A stretch of 64,000 nt of DNA, from contig CANJCM010000011.1 in the NCBI GenBank assembly GCA_947472765.1, forward strand, positions 17,655 to 81,654. The letters run 5' to 3'. The notes beneath the pieces are model-generated. The model was not told where the DNA came from. It saw only the letters and a list, made by a program, of their open reading frames with translations, and did not search any database. This document shows positions 26,148-34,636 of the stretch, one piece after another; position 1 is the first letter of the stretch; each line of letters opens with the position of its first letter. Source of the DNA: Opitutia bacterium. GTDB taxonomy: Bacteria; Verrucomicrobiota; Verrucomicrobiia; Opitutales; Opitutaceae. The position numbers and the translations under genes are program-made.

Positions 26148-27650
26148 ATGCACGACGCGGACACATTTCCGCCGATGCCCGAGCCCACCCAATTGCCCGT
26201 CTTCCACGTCGTTGGATTCACGGGTCATCGGCAGCTCACGGACCCGGACGGCGCGACGCGGGTGATGCGGGAGGTCCTCACCGAGCTGAAAGCCGAGCCG
26301 GGCGTCGAATGGCTCGCGTTGTCCTCGGTCGCCGCGGGCAGCGACGTCCTGTTCGCCCGCACGGCACTGTCCCTCGGGCTCGGCTGGGAGGCCGTCCTGC
26401 CCCTTCCGCCGGCGGAATTTCGGCGCGACTTCGACGACGTGTCGTGGCGCGAGGTCGAGACCCTGCTCAGTGAGGCCGAGGCCGTGCGCGTGATTGGCGA
26501 ACGCCCGGAGCGGGAAGATGCCTATCTCGACAGCGGCATGGAGGCCGTGAACTACTGCGATGTTCTCCTCGCTTTCTGGGACGGCGAACCCGCGCGCGGT
26601 CGCGGGGGTACGGCCGAGATCGTCGCCTATGCCCGCGAAATGGGCCGGCCCGTCATCCTGATCAACGCCCGCACGCTGGCGGTTCGCCGCGAGAACGCGG
26701 ACAAGCTGAAGCTTGGCGATCGGCATCTGGCGTTCCTCAACCGGCTCCCGGAAGCGGCGCCGATCACGGACGACGATCCCGGCCGCAAGACCGTGCGGGA
26801 ATTTCATCACAAGGTGGACTACGCCGCCACGCAGGGCGCGCCGCACTTCCGGCGGCTCATCGTGTTCTCGGTCGGGCTGCACGTGCTTGCGACCGCCCTG
26901 GCCGCCGCGACGCTGGCGTTCAGCCTGCACTCCCCCGCCCTGCCATGGGGCAAGCTCGCGTGTCTCGTCGGCGCGCTCGGCGTGGCGCTGCTAATTCGTC
27001 ATCACCACCACCGCTCCGCGCCGGTGCGCTGCCGGCTCGCGGCGGAAATCACGCGCAGCGCGCTCGACACGTGGGGGCTGCCGCGTTCGCTGCGGCTCTT
27101 CGACGACTTCGACTGGGCGGGACTCGAACCGCTGCGCCGTTCGCTCGACATCCTCCAGCGCCGCGGGGCCCGCGCGCATCCGGCGGAATTCGACGAGTTC
27201 AAGCAGCATTACCTGAAGGAACGAATCGACGGGCAACTCGCCTACTTCGCCCGGCAGGAGGCGCGCGCGGTGCCGCTGCTCGGACGGCTCCGCACGGGAT
27301 TCTACATCGTGTCGACGCTGGCGATCGTGTTCACCGCCGCCTACGCGCTCCACAGCGTGACGCCGGACGTCCCGGTGCCGCACTGGGTGGAAACATGGAT
27401 CTTCGGCTTCGGCCCCATCGTGCTGCCGGTGATGGCCGCGGGATTCATTTCGCTCATCTCGATCAACGACCTCGATCGCCGCGTGGCGCGCTATCGCGAG
27501 ATGCGGGTCCGCTTGCTGACGGCCCGCAAGGAGGCGGTTTTCGCGCAAACCTGGGGCTCACTCGAGCGCGTCGTGGCCAAGGCCGAACGCGCGCTGCTCC
27601 AGGAAGTCTTCGAGTGGCACTCGATCACGAGCTTCTCGGAAACGCACTGA
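26148..27650 (+). CDS. SLOG-like nucleotide-sensor domain fused to a four-helix membrane module
   Basis: A 500-residue protein. Residues 18-178 look like a SLOG/LSDAT Rossmann domain: VVGFTGHRQL (GHR at 26-28), a central LSSVAAGSDVLFA loop, ACIDIC segment with EDAYLDSG, CDVLLAFWDG and a Gly-rich GRGGTAEIV (151-159) where a nucleotide would sit. Two helix pairs follow: 236-260 and 267-284, then 384-404 and 416-438. The C-terminal helix ends in an ERALLQEVFEW pattern like that of SLATT (SLOG-associated two-TM) proteins. Such proteins are predicted to sense a nucleotide signal and act on the membrane, often in anti-phage systems (Burroughs and colleagues). No nucleotide cyclase is nearby. The function is inferred only. 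Confidence 0.68.
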   Translation: MHDADTFPPMPEPTQLPVFHVVGFTGHRQLTDPDGATRVMREVLTELKAEPGVEWLALSSVAAGSDVLFARTALSLGLGWEAVLPLPPAEFRRDFDDVSWREVETLLSEAEAVRVIGERPEREDAYLDSGMEAVNYCDVLLAFWDGEPARGRGGTAEIVAYAREMGRPVILINARTLAVRRENADKLKLGDRHLAFLNRLPEAAPITDDDPGRKTVREFHHKVDYAATQGAPHFRRLIVFSVGLHVLATALAAATLAFSLHSPALPWGKLACLVGALGVALLIRHHHHRSAPVRCRLAAEITRSALDTWGLPRSLRLFDDFDWAGLEPLRRSLDILQRRGARAHPAEFDEFKQHYLKERIDGQLAYFARQEARAVPLLGRLRTGFYIVSTLAIVFTAAYALHSVTPDVPVPHWVETWIFGFGPIVLPVMAAGFISLISINDLDRRVARYREMRVRLLTARKEAVFAQTWGSLERVVAKAERALLQEVFEWHSITSFSETH

Positions 27651-27654
27651 TCGG

Positions 27655-27792
27655 ATTTTGGATTTTGGATTCTCGATTTTCGATTTCGGGCGCCGAGCCC
27701 CGAGCGGTTTAACCACGAAGGCACGAAGGGCACGGAGTCGATTCGGCGATCTGCGCAACCTCCATGGAGGGACGGTGCCCTCACCGTCCACA
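27655..27792. repeat. Short repeats after the SLOG-like gene
   Basis: A TTTTGGATTCTCGATTTTCG run follows the stop codon, then ACCACGAAGGCACGAAGGGC, then a hairpin of GGACGGTG/CACCGTCC (27769-27789). It lies between converging genes and may help end both transcripts. Confidence 0.7.
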
Positions 27793-27802
27793 GCTTTCAG
27801 CG

Positions 27803-28585
27803 TTACCTGGCCGCGAGGGCGCGGACGACTTCGCCGGCGGCGGCGAGACCGAACGCGCCGGTGACAAATACCGCGGTGCCGAAACCGCTGTCACAGTCGA
27901 GCCGCAGGTTGCTGCCGGGCTCCGCTTCCGCCGCGCACGTGCCATCGGCCCAGGGGAAGACGGGATGTTCGTCCGTCCAAACGCAGCGCACGCCGAAGTT
28001 CATCCGGCCGCGTTCGGTGCCCGCATCGAAGCCATAATCGCGCCGCAACTTCTTCCGCACGACGCGAAGCAACTCGTCGTTGAAGGCATCGCCGAGATCG
28101 CCGGTCTGCACGCGCGTGGGATCGCGGCGTCCGCCGGCCGCGCCGACGGTCAGAACCGGCCAGCCGCGATCCCGACACGCCGCGATCAACTCGGCCTTCG
28201 GCGTCATGCGGTCGATCGCATCGACGACGAAATCGAACGGCCCGGCGAGCAATCGCGCGGCCGTGGCGGGCGTGAAATATTCCGTCACCGCCGCCACCTC
28301 GCAGGCCGGGTTAATCAGCCGCACGCGTTCCGCCAGCACGGTGACCTTGGGTCGCCCGACCTGGCCATCGAGCGCCGGCAACTGGCGGTTCACGTTCGTC
28401 ACGCAGACATCATCGAGATCGATCAGCGTGAGCCGGCCGACGCCGCTGCGCGCGAGGCCCTCAACGATCCACGAACCGACCCCGCCGACGCCGACCACCG
28501 CGACATGCGCGGCCCGCAGCCGGCCGAGGGCATCGCGGCCGAGCAGGCGGCCGACGCCGCCGAAGCGCTGTTCGTAGTCATCCAT
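27803..28585 (-). CDS. tcdA: tRNA threonylcarbamoyladenosine dehydratase
   Basis: A 260-residue E1-like enzyme that cyclises t6A37 to ct6A in tRNAs using ATP. It starts [16 protein letters not shown], the TcdA/CsdL N-terminal signature, and carries the ATP-binding [34 protein letters not shown], and the crossover [12 protein letters not shown]. The ATG at 28583-28585 is preferred over an upstream one that adds 13 unrelated residues. It converges with the SLOG-like gene and diverges from the ABM gene. The E1-like fold also occurs in CBASS defence, but the CsdL-type motifs make the tRNA role far more likely. Confidence 0.93.
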   Translation of the reverse strand: MDDYEQRFGGVGRLLGRDALGRLRAAHVAVVGVGGVGSWIVEGLARSGVGRLTLIDLDDVCVTNVNRQLPALDGQVGRPKVTVLAERVRLINPACEVAAVTEYFTPATAARLLAGPFDFVVDAIDRMTPKAELIAACRDRGWPVLTVGAAGGRRDPTRVQTGDLGDAFNDELLRVVRKKLRRDYGFDAGTERGRMNFGVRCVWTDEHPVFPWADGTCAAEAEPGSNLRLDCDSGFGTAVFVTGAFGLAAAGEVVRALAAR

Positions 28586-28727
28586 GGTCGCTGCCGGATG
28601 TATCGGGCTTGCGCTGCCGCGCAAGCCGGGGGCGCCGTGCCGGCGCCGGGACTTCCGGGCATTTTCTTGCGACGGACTTGCGCGCGGCCGCCGGGCTCAG
28701 TCCTATGGGACGCCTCGTCGGCGCCCC

Positions 28728-29033
28728 ATGCTCATCGTCCACGTCCACGTTCACACCCATCCGGATCAGGTCGAAGCCTTCAAGGCGGCCACCGTCGCCA
28801 ACGCCCGCGCCAGCCTCCAGGAACCCGGCATCGCGCGCTTCGACGTCATCCAGCAGAACGACGATCCCACGCGCTTTCTCCTCGTCGAAATCTACCGCAC
28901 ACCCGCCGCCGCCAGCGCGCACAAGGAAACCGCCCACTACGCGACCTGGCGCGACACCGTCGCCCCCATGATGGCGACGCCACGCTCCAGTGTGAAATTC
29001 ACGAACGTCTTCCCAGGCGACGCGAACCTCTGA
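28728..29033 (+). CDS. Antibiotic-biosynthesis-monooxygenase (ABM) domain protein, YgiN/LsrG-like
   Basis: A 101-residue single-domain protein with the dimeric ferredoxin-like ABM fold: [40 protein letters not shown], then [29 protein letters not shown]. The EPG-R-D and AHKET-HY pattern matches YgiN and LsrG, which act on quinols or quorum-signal breakdown products. The ATG at 28728 gives the family's usual start. An iron alcohol dehydrogenase follows 63 bp downstream on the same strand, so they may be co-transcribed and act on related small carbonyls or hydroxy compounds. Confidence 0.85.
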   Translation: MLIVHVHVHTHPDQVEAFKAATVANARASLQEPGIARFDVIQQNDDPTRFLLVEIYRTPAAASAHKETAHYATWRDTVAPMMATPRSSVKFTNVFPGDANL

Positions 29034-29061
29034 TCCGTCCCGCCCCCCGTCGCCCGAGAAA

Positions 29062-29095
29062 TCGCAAATCGAGACTCCAAAATCGAAAATCCCAA
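29062..29095. repeat. AAATCGAGACTCC-type run before a start codon
   Basis: AATCGCAAATCGAGACTCC / AAAATCGAAAATCCC words end directly at the ATG of the dehydrogenase, so this repeat family supplies the whole upstream leader of that gene. Confidence 0.7.
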
Positions 29096-29096
29096 G

Positions 29097-30251
29097 ATGC
29101 GCTTCGAATTCGCCACCGCCAGCCGGATCGTTTTCGGCCCCGGCACCCTCGCCGAAGTCGGCCCGCTCGCGCGCGGATTTGGCCGGCACGCGCTCGTGGT
29201 GACTGGCCGCGATCCGCGGCGGGCGACGACCTTGCTGGCTCACCTGGGCAAAGCGGGCGTGGCGACCACGACCTTCGCGGTGGCGGGCGAACCTTCGCTC
29301 GCCGATGTCACCCGCGGCACCGGGATGGCCCGCGCCGCGCAATGCGATTTCGTCATCGGGTTCGGCGGCGGCAGCGCAATCGATGCGGCCAAGGCCATCG
29401 CGGGGTTGATCCCGAATCCGGGCGAACTGCTCGACTACCTCGAGGTTATCGGCCGCGCGCTGCCGCTGGCCCAGCCCGCCCTGCCCGTGATCGCGATCCC
29501 GACCACGGCCGGCACGGGCGCCGAAGTCACTCGCAACGCGGTGCTGAGTTCGCCCGCCCACCGTGTGAAGGTGAGTCTCCGCAGCGTGCACCTGCTGCCG
29601 CGGCTCGCGCTCGTGGATCCCGAGCTCACTTACGATCTCTCGTCCGAATTGACGGCGAGCACGGGTCTCGACGCCCTCACGCAACTTATCGAGCCCTACG
29701 TTTCGTCCCGCGCGCAGCCGCTCACGGATGCCTTGTGCATCGAGGGGATTCGACGTGCGGCCGGTTCGCTGCGGACGGCCGTCGAGCAACCGCGGGACGC
29801 CGCCGCCCGCGAGAACATGGCTGCCGCCAGTCTCTTCGGGGGACTCGCGCTGGCAAATTCCGGACTCGGAGCGGTGCACGGTTTCGCGGCGCCGATCGGG
29901 GGACGCTTCGACGCGCCGCACGGCGCCGTATGCGCGGCGCTCCTGCCCGGGGTGATCGAGGCCAACGTGCGTGCCCTGCGGTCCCGGGCCGCGGGTTCGC
30001 CCCTGCTTGCGCGCTTCGAAGAGATCGCCCGGCTCCTCACCGGCCGGCCGCACGCGACGTCCGACGATGCTGTGCACTGGTTGCGCGAACTGCTTCAGGT
30101 TTTGCAGATCAAGCCTCTCGCGGCCTACGGCCTGACCGCCGCGGACGTGCCCGCCCTGGTCGCCGCGGCCGCGCAGGCGAGCAGCATGAAGGCGAACCCG
30201 ATCCCGCTCACCGCGGAGGAATTGACGCAAATTCTGCAGGACGCGCTCTGA
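29097..30251 (+). CDS. Iron-containing alcohol dehydrogenase family protein
   Basis: A 384-residue group III dehydrogenase. Nucleotide-binding GFGGGSAIDAAKAI (about 83-96), PTTAGTGAEVT (138-148), and the metal region TGLDALTQLIEPYVS then GAVHGFAAPIGGRFDAPHGAVCA are seen. The Asp and the two later His ligands are present, but the first His of the usual DALTHxxE is Gln here, a substitution found in some family branches, so the metal site may be altered. It should reduce an aldehyde or ketone (or act on a polyol) with NAD(P)H. The ATG at 29097 is directly after repeat DNA. Confidence 0.88.
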   Translation: MRFEFATASRIVFGPGTLAEVGPLARGFGRHALVVTGRDPRRATTLLAHLGKAGVATTTFAVAGEPSLADVTRGTGMARAAQCDFVIGFGGGSAIDAAKAIAGLIPNPGELLDYLEVIGRALPLAQPALPVIAIPTTAGTGAEVTRNAVLSSPAHRVKVSLRSVHLLPRLALVDPELTYDLSSELTASTGLDALTQLIEPYVSSRAQPLTDALCIEGIRRAAGSLRTAVEQPRDAAARENMAAASLFGGLALANSGLGAVHGFAAPIGGRFDAPHGAVCAALLPGVIEANVRALRSRAAGSPLLARFEEIARLLTGRPHATSDDAVHWLRELLQVLQIKPLAAYGLTAADVPALVAAAAQASSMKANPIPLTAEELTQILQDAL

Positions 30252-30289
30252 GCACGACGGGGCGGTTTTAAGAAATGCGTCACCGCCGC

Positions 30290-30451
30290 GAGGCGTGGAC
30301 GAGTCCCGCCCCTACACCGATTTCGTAGCGCCCGGTCGAACGCCGATTTCGCAGGGGCGCGCCTCGTGCGCGCCCTCCGCGGCCGGATGGGCACAGAAGT
30401 CAGGCCCGACGCCGAGCCTCTTCGTCATCTATCAGATGACAAAGAGGCTCG
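30290..30451. repeat. GGGCGCGC pair and hairpin between converging genes
   Basis: 30290-30385 is a reverse copy of the GGGCGCGC family. 30413-30451 is a 39-nt hairpin with 18-bp arms CGAGCCTCTTCGTCATCT and AGATGACAAAGAGGCTCG (one mismatch), whose tip contains the same GTCATCT-ATC-AGATGAC motif as 8060-8080. Lying between two converging genes (30252-30597), it may end transcription from both sides. No gene is seen. Confidence 0.8.
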
Positions 30452-30597
30452 GGTGGTAATCCAAGGTACGGTCGAGCAGGCTGGCTTGGTTCGACCTTGG
30501 ATTGCCTTCTGTAAAATGGATTGGGCGCCTGGTTCGCGGTAAACGCCCATGCGCGAAGTCACCAAGGACCCGCTTGAACCCAGGATCTCCGCGCCGG

Positions 30598-31443
30598 TCA
30601 CTGACCTTCGGTCGCGGGTTCCGGTCCAGGTTTCGGCGACGACTTCGGCGTCGCCACAAAGGCCTCGAGCGACTCGCGCGTGATCGTGTGGCGCGCCGCA
30701 CAACGCGGGCAGCGGATCTCGATCTTGTCGTCACCGCCGAAGAGCTCGTCCGGCTCGTGCCGCATCGACGGCGCGAGCACTTCCATCATCCGCTGCTGAT
30801 TGCAGCCGCAGTGCCAGCGATAGATTCGACGCTCGAGCAGCGCGAGGGTCTCGCGCTGGTCGAGGGTCGCCGCCTGTTCGGTCGTGACGCCCCGAAACCA
30901 GGGCAGGTCGCAGTCGGGATGCTCCGACAACAGCGTGAAGTTCTCTTCGCCGAGTTGGAAGTAGCGCGCGCCCCGCTGTTCGCTTTGCAGGTAGAACTTC
31001 TCCGCGGCGGCGATCGGATCGGCGCCTTGGAACGTGACCGCGCTCCGCCGCTTCGGCTGCGCACCGCGGACGACATCGGAGTAGAACAGGTTCTCCGGCC
31101 CCTCCTTCACGTTTTCGTCGAAGATTCTTCCCGTCACCGCGCCGGTCTCGTTGTCACCGGTCAGGAACAGGTTCACGAGCGGATCCTGGAAGTTGATCGT
31201 CCACGCGATCATTTCGTTCCACGGCCGGGACGCACAGTGCAGGGTGAAGGCCGCGAGCGCCCGCTTGAACATGGCATCATGCTGCGGGCTGACCTTGATC
31301 TGGTTGGAGCTGAGGTGGAGGTAGTAGTCGACGAACAGATCGCCGAAGTCGGCGCGGGCGATGAGGGTATTGCGGTTGCGCACAAAGTAAGTGCGCACCT
31401 CGAGGCCGGAATCGGCGGTGTTCGGCGGCGTGGTTTCAGGCAT
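30598..31443 (-). CDS. hslO: Hsp33-family redox-regulated chaperone
   Basis: A 281-residue cytoplasmic holdase that becomes active when oxidised. The C-terminal zinc/redox centre is complete: HCGC, then 30 residues, then CPRC. The N-terminal domain holds FVDYYLHLSSNQ, and LTGDNETGAVTGRIFDENV is seen in place of the usual short GExxG loop. Length fits the family. It protects proteins during oxidative heat stress. It is read alone, convergent with the alcohol dehydrogenase. Confidence 0.93.
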   Translation of the reverse strand: MPETTPPNTADSGLEVRTYFVRNRNTLIARADFGDLFVDYYLHLSSNQIKVSPQHDAMFKRALAAFTLHCASRPWNEMIAWTINFQDPLVNLFLTGDNETGAVTGRIFDENVKEGPENLFYSDVVRGAQPKRRSAVTFQGADPIAAAEKFYLQSEQRGARYFQLGEENFTLLSEHPDCDLPWFRGVTTEQAATLDQRETLALLERRIYRWHCGCNQQRMMEVLAPSMRHEPDELFGGDDKIEIRCPRCAARHTITRESLEAFVATPKSSPKPGPEPATEGQ

Positions 31444-31502
31444 CGCGGAACCTTTCCCCCGGTTGGAGGAATTGTCCAGTCGCCCACCTGCATCGGGCCT
31501 TC

Positions 31503-31651
31503 GTCACGTATTACGTGGATTCCGAAGTTGGCCTGGTAGCCCGCTGCGTGAGCAGCGGGACGGCATGGAGCGCAGCAATGAAGGAGTCCCTGTCCTCACG
31601 GACAGGGCCACGCCAATCCGTTTAACTTCGGAATCCAGGTATAACGTGACG
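31503..31651 (+). repeat. Long composite palindromic element, copy E, with altered outer arms
   Basis: The inner arms and core match copy A, but the outer arms are CGTCACGT and ACGTGACG instead of TTGTCATC/GATGACAA. They remain perfect partners, and a short GTCACGTAATGCGTTACAT relative lies just downstream (about 31709-31728). The rest of 31444-32046 holds one GGGCGCGCACGAGGCGCG copy (31848-31893) and no gene. Confidence 0.88.
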
Positions 31652-32046
31652 TGCAAGGATTGGGAAACGGGGCCGCCACGCCGGGGCGACACGGCCCGCA
31701 AACCCGGCACGTCACGTAATGCGTTACATTGGGGCCTGGGGGTGCCGGGACAGGGAAGCGGCCTGGCGTCGTCGCGCGCGGCGTGCGCGGCGGGACTGGC
31801 TTAGAGGAGATTAGGTTGAAGGGTAGCCGATCAGAACATAGCGGGCGCGCACGAGGCGCGCCCCTACGAAATGGGTGTTCGACCGGGCGCTACGAGAGGG
31901 GTGCAAGGACGGGCCGGGTAGTGCCGCGTCTCCGACCGGCGAAAGAACTGATCTCGCGGCGTTACGGCTTTCGCCAGTCGGAGACCGGCGCCTCGTCACT
32001 CTCCTTCTCGCTTGGCTCGTAACGCCTGACTCCGATTCTCGCCTTC

Positions 32047-32418
32047 ATGCCACCCGCCTCCGACGCCGCCGTAGTTGTCCAACGCCAGCTCGAGGCCTAC
32101 AACGCCCGCGATCTCGACGCGCTACTCGGCATCTACGCCAGTGACGCGCAGCTCTTCGAACATCCCCACACGCTCCTCGCCCGCGGCCCGGCGGAGCTGC
32201 GGGCCCGGTTCGCGGTGCGTTTTCAGGAACCCAATCTCCACGCGCACCTGATGCAGCGAATCGTGTCGGGCGCCACGGTCATCGATCACGAACGCGTGAC
32301 GCGCACGTTCCCCGAGGGTCCCGGCACCGTCGAGCTCGTCATGATCTACGAGGTGCAGGACGGACGCATCAGCCGCGCGTGGTCCATCGCCGGCGCGAAG
32401 ACGTTGTTCGCCTCCTGA
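32047..32418 (+). CDS. NTF2-like / SnoaL-like small protein
   Basis: A 123-residue single-domain protein with the cone-shaped NTF2 fold: VVQRQLEAYNARDLDALLGIYASDAQLFEHP, a mid-section ARFQEPNLHAHLMQRIVSG, then VIDHERVTRTF and VELVMIYEVQDGRISRAWSI. Such proteins bind or isomerise small hydrophobic ligands, and some only stabilise partners. The ATG at 32047 starts the conserved helix. The next gene begins 7 bp downstream, so the two are probably one transcript. Confidence 0.82.
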   Translation: MPPASDAAVVVQRQLEAYNARDLDALLGIYASDAQLFEHPHTLLARGPAELRARFAVRFQEPNLHAHLMQRIVSGATVIDHERVTRTFPEGPGTVELVMIYEVQDGRISRAWSIAGAKTLFAS

Positions 32419-32425
32419 GATCTTC

Positions 32426-32992
32426 GTGCTCCCTTCCGTGATGAAGTGGCTGCTGCCCGCGATCGTGCTTCTCACCGCCAGCCTGCGCGCTGAGATCCAG
32501 TTCTCCGGCTTTTTCCTCACGTCGCAGGACGCACGTTATTCGCTGACCGAAACCACCGACGGCCGCTCCTCGGGTTGGCTGCGGGTCGGGCAGTTCTTTC
32601 GCGACCACCGCGTGGTGTCGTTCGACCGCGAGCACGAGATCATCACACTCGAGCACGAGGGACGGACAGTCACGGTTCCGCTGCGGACGGCGAGGATCAA
32701 GGCCGGCAAAGCCACGGTCAGCGGCCGCATCACATTTCCCGGCGGGCAACTCGAGGGCGTGTACGCGTCGCTTTTCCTCGGCGAGGAAACGGCGTTCCCG
32801 CTGCGGGAGGGCATCACGCTGCATCTGCAACCCGAAGGGCGTCCCGACGGCAGTGCCCTGTACCGCGCCCGCTTCGTCCTGAAGCAGCCTGACGGAACCG
32901 AGAACGTCGTCGCGGCCCCGGCCGTGATCGCCCGCCCCGGCAGCAGCTTCAGCGTGCAGATCGGCGAAGTGGGCTTCACGTTTCACCCGTAG
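32426..32992 (+). CDS. Secreted beta-rich protein of unknown function
   Basis: A 188-residue protein with an apparent signal peptide (MKWLLPAIVLLTASLRAE, beginning at an in-frame ATG at 32441; 32426 is the outer start). The rest is rich in strand-forming segments: FSGFFLTSQDARYSLTETTDG, WLRVGQFFRDHRVVSFDREHEIITLEHEGRTVTVPL, and a C-terminal domain FSVQIGEVGFTFHP. I do not recognise a family. The FFLTSQDARYSLTET pattern is the sort seen in small secreted pilus/type-II-secretion-associated proteins, but that is weak. It follows the NTF2-like gene by 7 bp. Confidence 0.65.
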   Translation: MLPSVMKWLLPAIVLLTASLRAEIQFSGFFLTSQDARYSLTETTDGRSSGWLRVGQFFRDHRVVSFDREHEIITLEHEGRTVTVPLRTARIKAGKATVSGRITFPGGQLEGVYASLFLGEETAFPLREGITLHLQPEGRPDGSALYRARFVLKQPDGTENVVAAPAVIARPGSSFSVQIGEVGFTFHP

Positions 32993-33004
32993 AGCCGGAA
33001 CGCT

Positions 33005-33232
33005 GCAGTTGAATGTAACGACGGCGCTCGCCTCCGGCCCGTTTCTCAAACGAAGGACCTGGCCCGGCGACGAGCCCCGGCCCGAAACCGATCGGTGGGG
33101 GTTCAGTCGGAAATGATACCAGCCTGGACGGTGAGGGCACCGTCCCTCCATTGATTGCGCTTTCAGAGGAGAAACGTAGGTCGCAGGAAGAGCCCTCCGA
33201 CCCTGGAGGGCGGGTGCCCTCACCCGCCGGTT
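33005..33232. repeat. GGACGGTGAGGGCACCGTCC and related hairpins
   Basis: The 32993-33344 gap holds a GGCCCGGCGACGAGCCCCGG copy (about 33060-33083), a GACGGTGAGGGCACCGTCCC hairpin (33128-33147) and a GGCGGGTGCCCTCACCCGCC hairpin (33208-33227) with about 55 bp between them that recalls the middle of the 163-bp composite element in reverse. No gene is seen. Confidence 0.75.
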
Positions 33233-33344
33233 CGTGCAACGACATCGTTCGGCCAAGGGGCGCGCCGGGGAGTCACCGCGGCGGGGGAACCCGTCTCCGG
33301 CCTTGGCGTCCGTCCGCTGCTCGTTCACCGTCCGCCCCACCCCC

Positions 33345-34421
33345 ATGCGTCGACTACTCCTGCTTGTCCTGCCCTGCCTCGTGGCCTCCGCCCAGACGAT
33401 CTCGATCGAGGAGTTCGAGCCGAAGTCCACCCTGCGCGTCCCGGAACATCATCTGACCCGCGCCAAGTTTCCGTTCATCGACGTCCACAATCACCAGCGC
33501 GACGTGTCACCGGGCAAGCTCGACCAGTTGCTCCGCGACATGGACGGCCTGAACATGCGCATCCTGGTCAACTCGCCCGTGGGCGGCGGCCACGGGAAGT
33601 GGGTCGCGGACGCGGTCAAGGCGATGCAGGCGCGCGATGCCAAGCGTTTCGCGGTCATGACCAACATCGACTACGCGAATCTCGACGCCCCCGACTACCC
33701 GGCTCGCGCGGCCGCGCAGCTCGAGGCCGACATCAAGGCCGGCGCGATCGGACTCAAGGTCTGGAAGCACCTCGGGATGATGCTCACCGATGGGAAGGGA
33801 CGCGTGAAGGTCGATGATGCGCGCTTCGATCCCGTTTGGGAGATGTGCGCGAAGTACAAGATTCCCGTCCTGATTCACACGGCGGATCCGTGGGGACTGT
33901 TCCAGCCGATGGACAAGAATAACGAGCGCTGGCTCGAGCTGAAGTTGCGCGCGACTCGCAACCAGTCGCAGCAATCCGAGTTCACCTGGGAGCAGCTTAT
34001 CGACGAGCAGCACGCGCTCTTCACGAAGCACCCGAACACGATCTTCATCAACGCGCACCTTGGCTGGCTCGGCCACGATCTCGAACGGCTCGGGGCGCTG
34101 CTCGATCGCCTGCCGAATGTGTACGCGGAGATCGGGGCGATCACGAGTGAGCTTGGCCGCCAGCCGCGGGCGTCGCAGCGGTTTTTCAAGAAGTACCAGG
34201 ACCGGATCCTCTTCGGGAAGGATCTCTACGACGTGAAGGAGTACTACACGTACTTCCGGTTGCTCGAGACGGACGACGACTACTTCGATCCGATCCGGAA
34301 ATACCACGGCATCTGGAAACTCTACGGCCTCGATCTGCCGGACGACGTGCTGAAGAAGGTGTATTACAAGAACGCGCTCCGGCTCTTCCCGAGCCTGTCG
34401 AAGGACGGCTTCCCTCAATAA
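33345..34421 (+). CDS. Secreted amidohydrolase-family hydrolase
   Basis: A 358-residue protein with a short signal peptide (MRRLLLLVLPCLVASAQ) and an amidohydrolase_2 TIM barrel: FPFIDVHNHQR (HxH), KVWKHLGMML, IPVLIHTADPWG, FINAHLGWLGHDL and the late RILFGKDLY aspartate. It resembles the exported amidohydrolase at 15141-16142 but is a different subtype. The substrate is unknown. The ATG at 33345 is chosen because the signal peptide begins there; the frame upstream to 33234 translates repeats. A terminator-like hairpin pair follows directly. Confidence 0.87.
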   Translation: MRRLLLLVLPCLVASAQTISIEEFEPKSTLRVPEHHLTRAKFPFIDVHNHQRDVSPGKLDQLLRDMDGLNMRILVNSPVGGGHGKWVADAVKAMQARDAKRFAVMTNIDYANLDAPDYPARAAAQLEADIKAGAIGLKVWKHLGMMLTDGKGRVKVDDARFDPVWEMCAKYKIPVLIHTADPWGLFQPMDKNNERWLELKLRATRNQSQQSEFTWEQLIDEQHALFTKHPNTIFINAHLGWLGHDLERLGALLDRLPNVYAEIGAITSELGRQPRASQRFFKKYQDRILFGKDLYDVKEYYTYFRLLETDDDYFDPIRKYHGIWKLYGLDLPDDVLKKVYYKNALRLFPSLSKDGFPQ

Positions 34422-34484
34422 GGGTTTTGGCTGCGCCAAAACCCCAGGCCCTTTCGGCCTCGCCGAAAGGGCATTCGACTTTTT
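34422..34484 (+). terminator. Hairpins and T run after the amidohydrolase
   Basis: First hairpin: arms GGGTTTTGG and CCAAAACCC (34422-34444). Second: arms GCCCTTTCGGC and GCCGAAAGGGC with loop CTC (34448-34472), followed by TTTTT at 34480-34484. Together they are a plausible intrinsic terminator starting at the stop codon. Confidence 0.7.
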
Positions 34485-34585
34485 AGGGCGGGTCTTGGGT
34501 CGGACACTTCACCGTGGATTCGGAACTTGGCGGCGATTGATGCCATCGGCGGAAGAATGGTTACCAGAGTCTCCCCACCCCCGCC

Positions 34586-34634
34586 GCTTTGGCCACAGGC
34601 CAAAGCCCAGGCAATTTCGGCCGCCGAAATTGCC
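34586..34634 (-). terminator. Two hairpins after the MBL gene (reverse)
   Basis: Perfect arms GCTTTGGCC / GGCCAAAGC (34586-34606) and GGCAATTTCGG / CCGAAATTGCC (34610-34634) lie right behind the stop of the minus-strand MBL gene. There is no T run, so they may block read-through from either converging gene or protect the 3' end. Confidence 0.6.
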
Positions 34635-34636
34635 TC

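Noticed and set aside
27803..28585. E1-like partner of a CBASS-type system with the SLOG-like gene
   Set aside because: The protein has the full TcdA (CsdL-type) signature and lies on the opposite strand, convergent with the SLOG-like gene. No cyclase or E2-like gene is present.
27764..30271. 835-codon plus-strand frame spanning tcdA and the dehydrogenase
   Set aside because: It crosses a minus-strand gene (tcdA) and reads the plus-strand dehydrogenase out of frame. This is a by-product of high GC.
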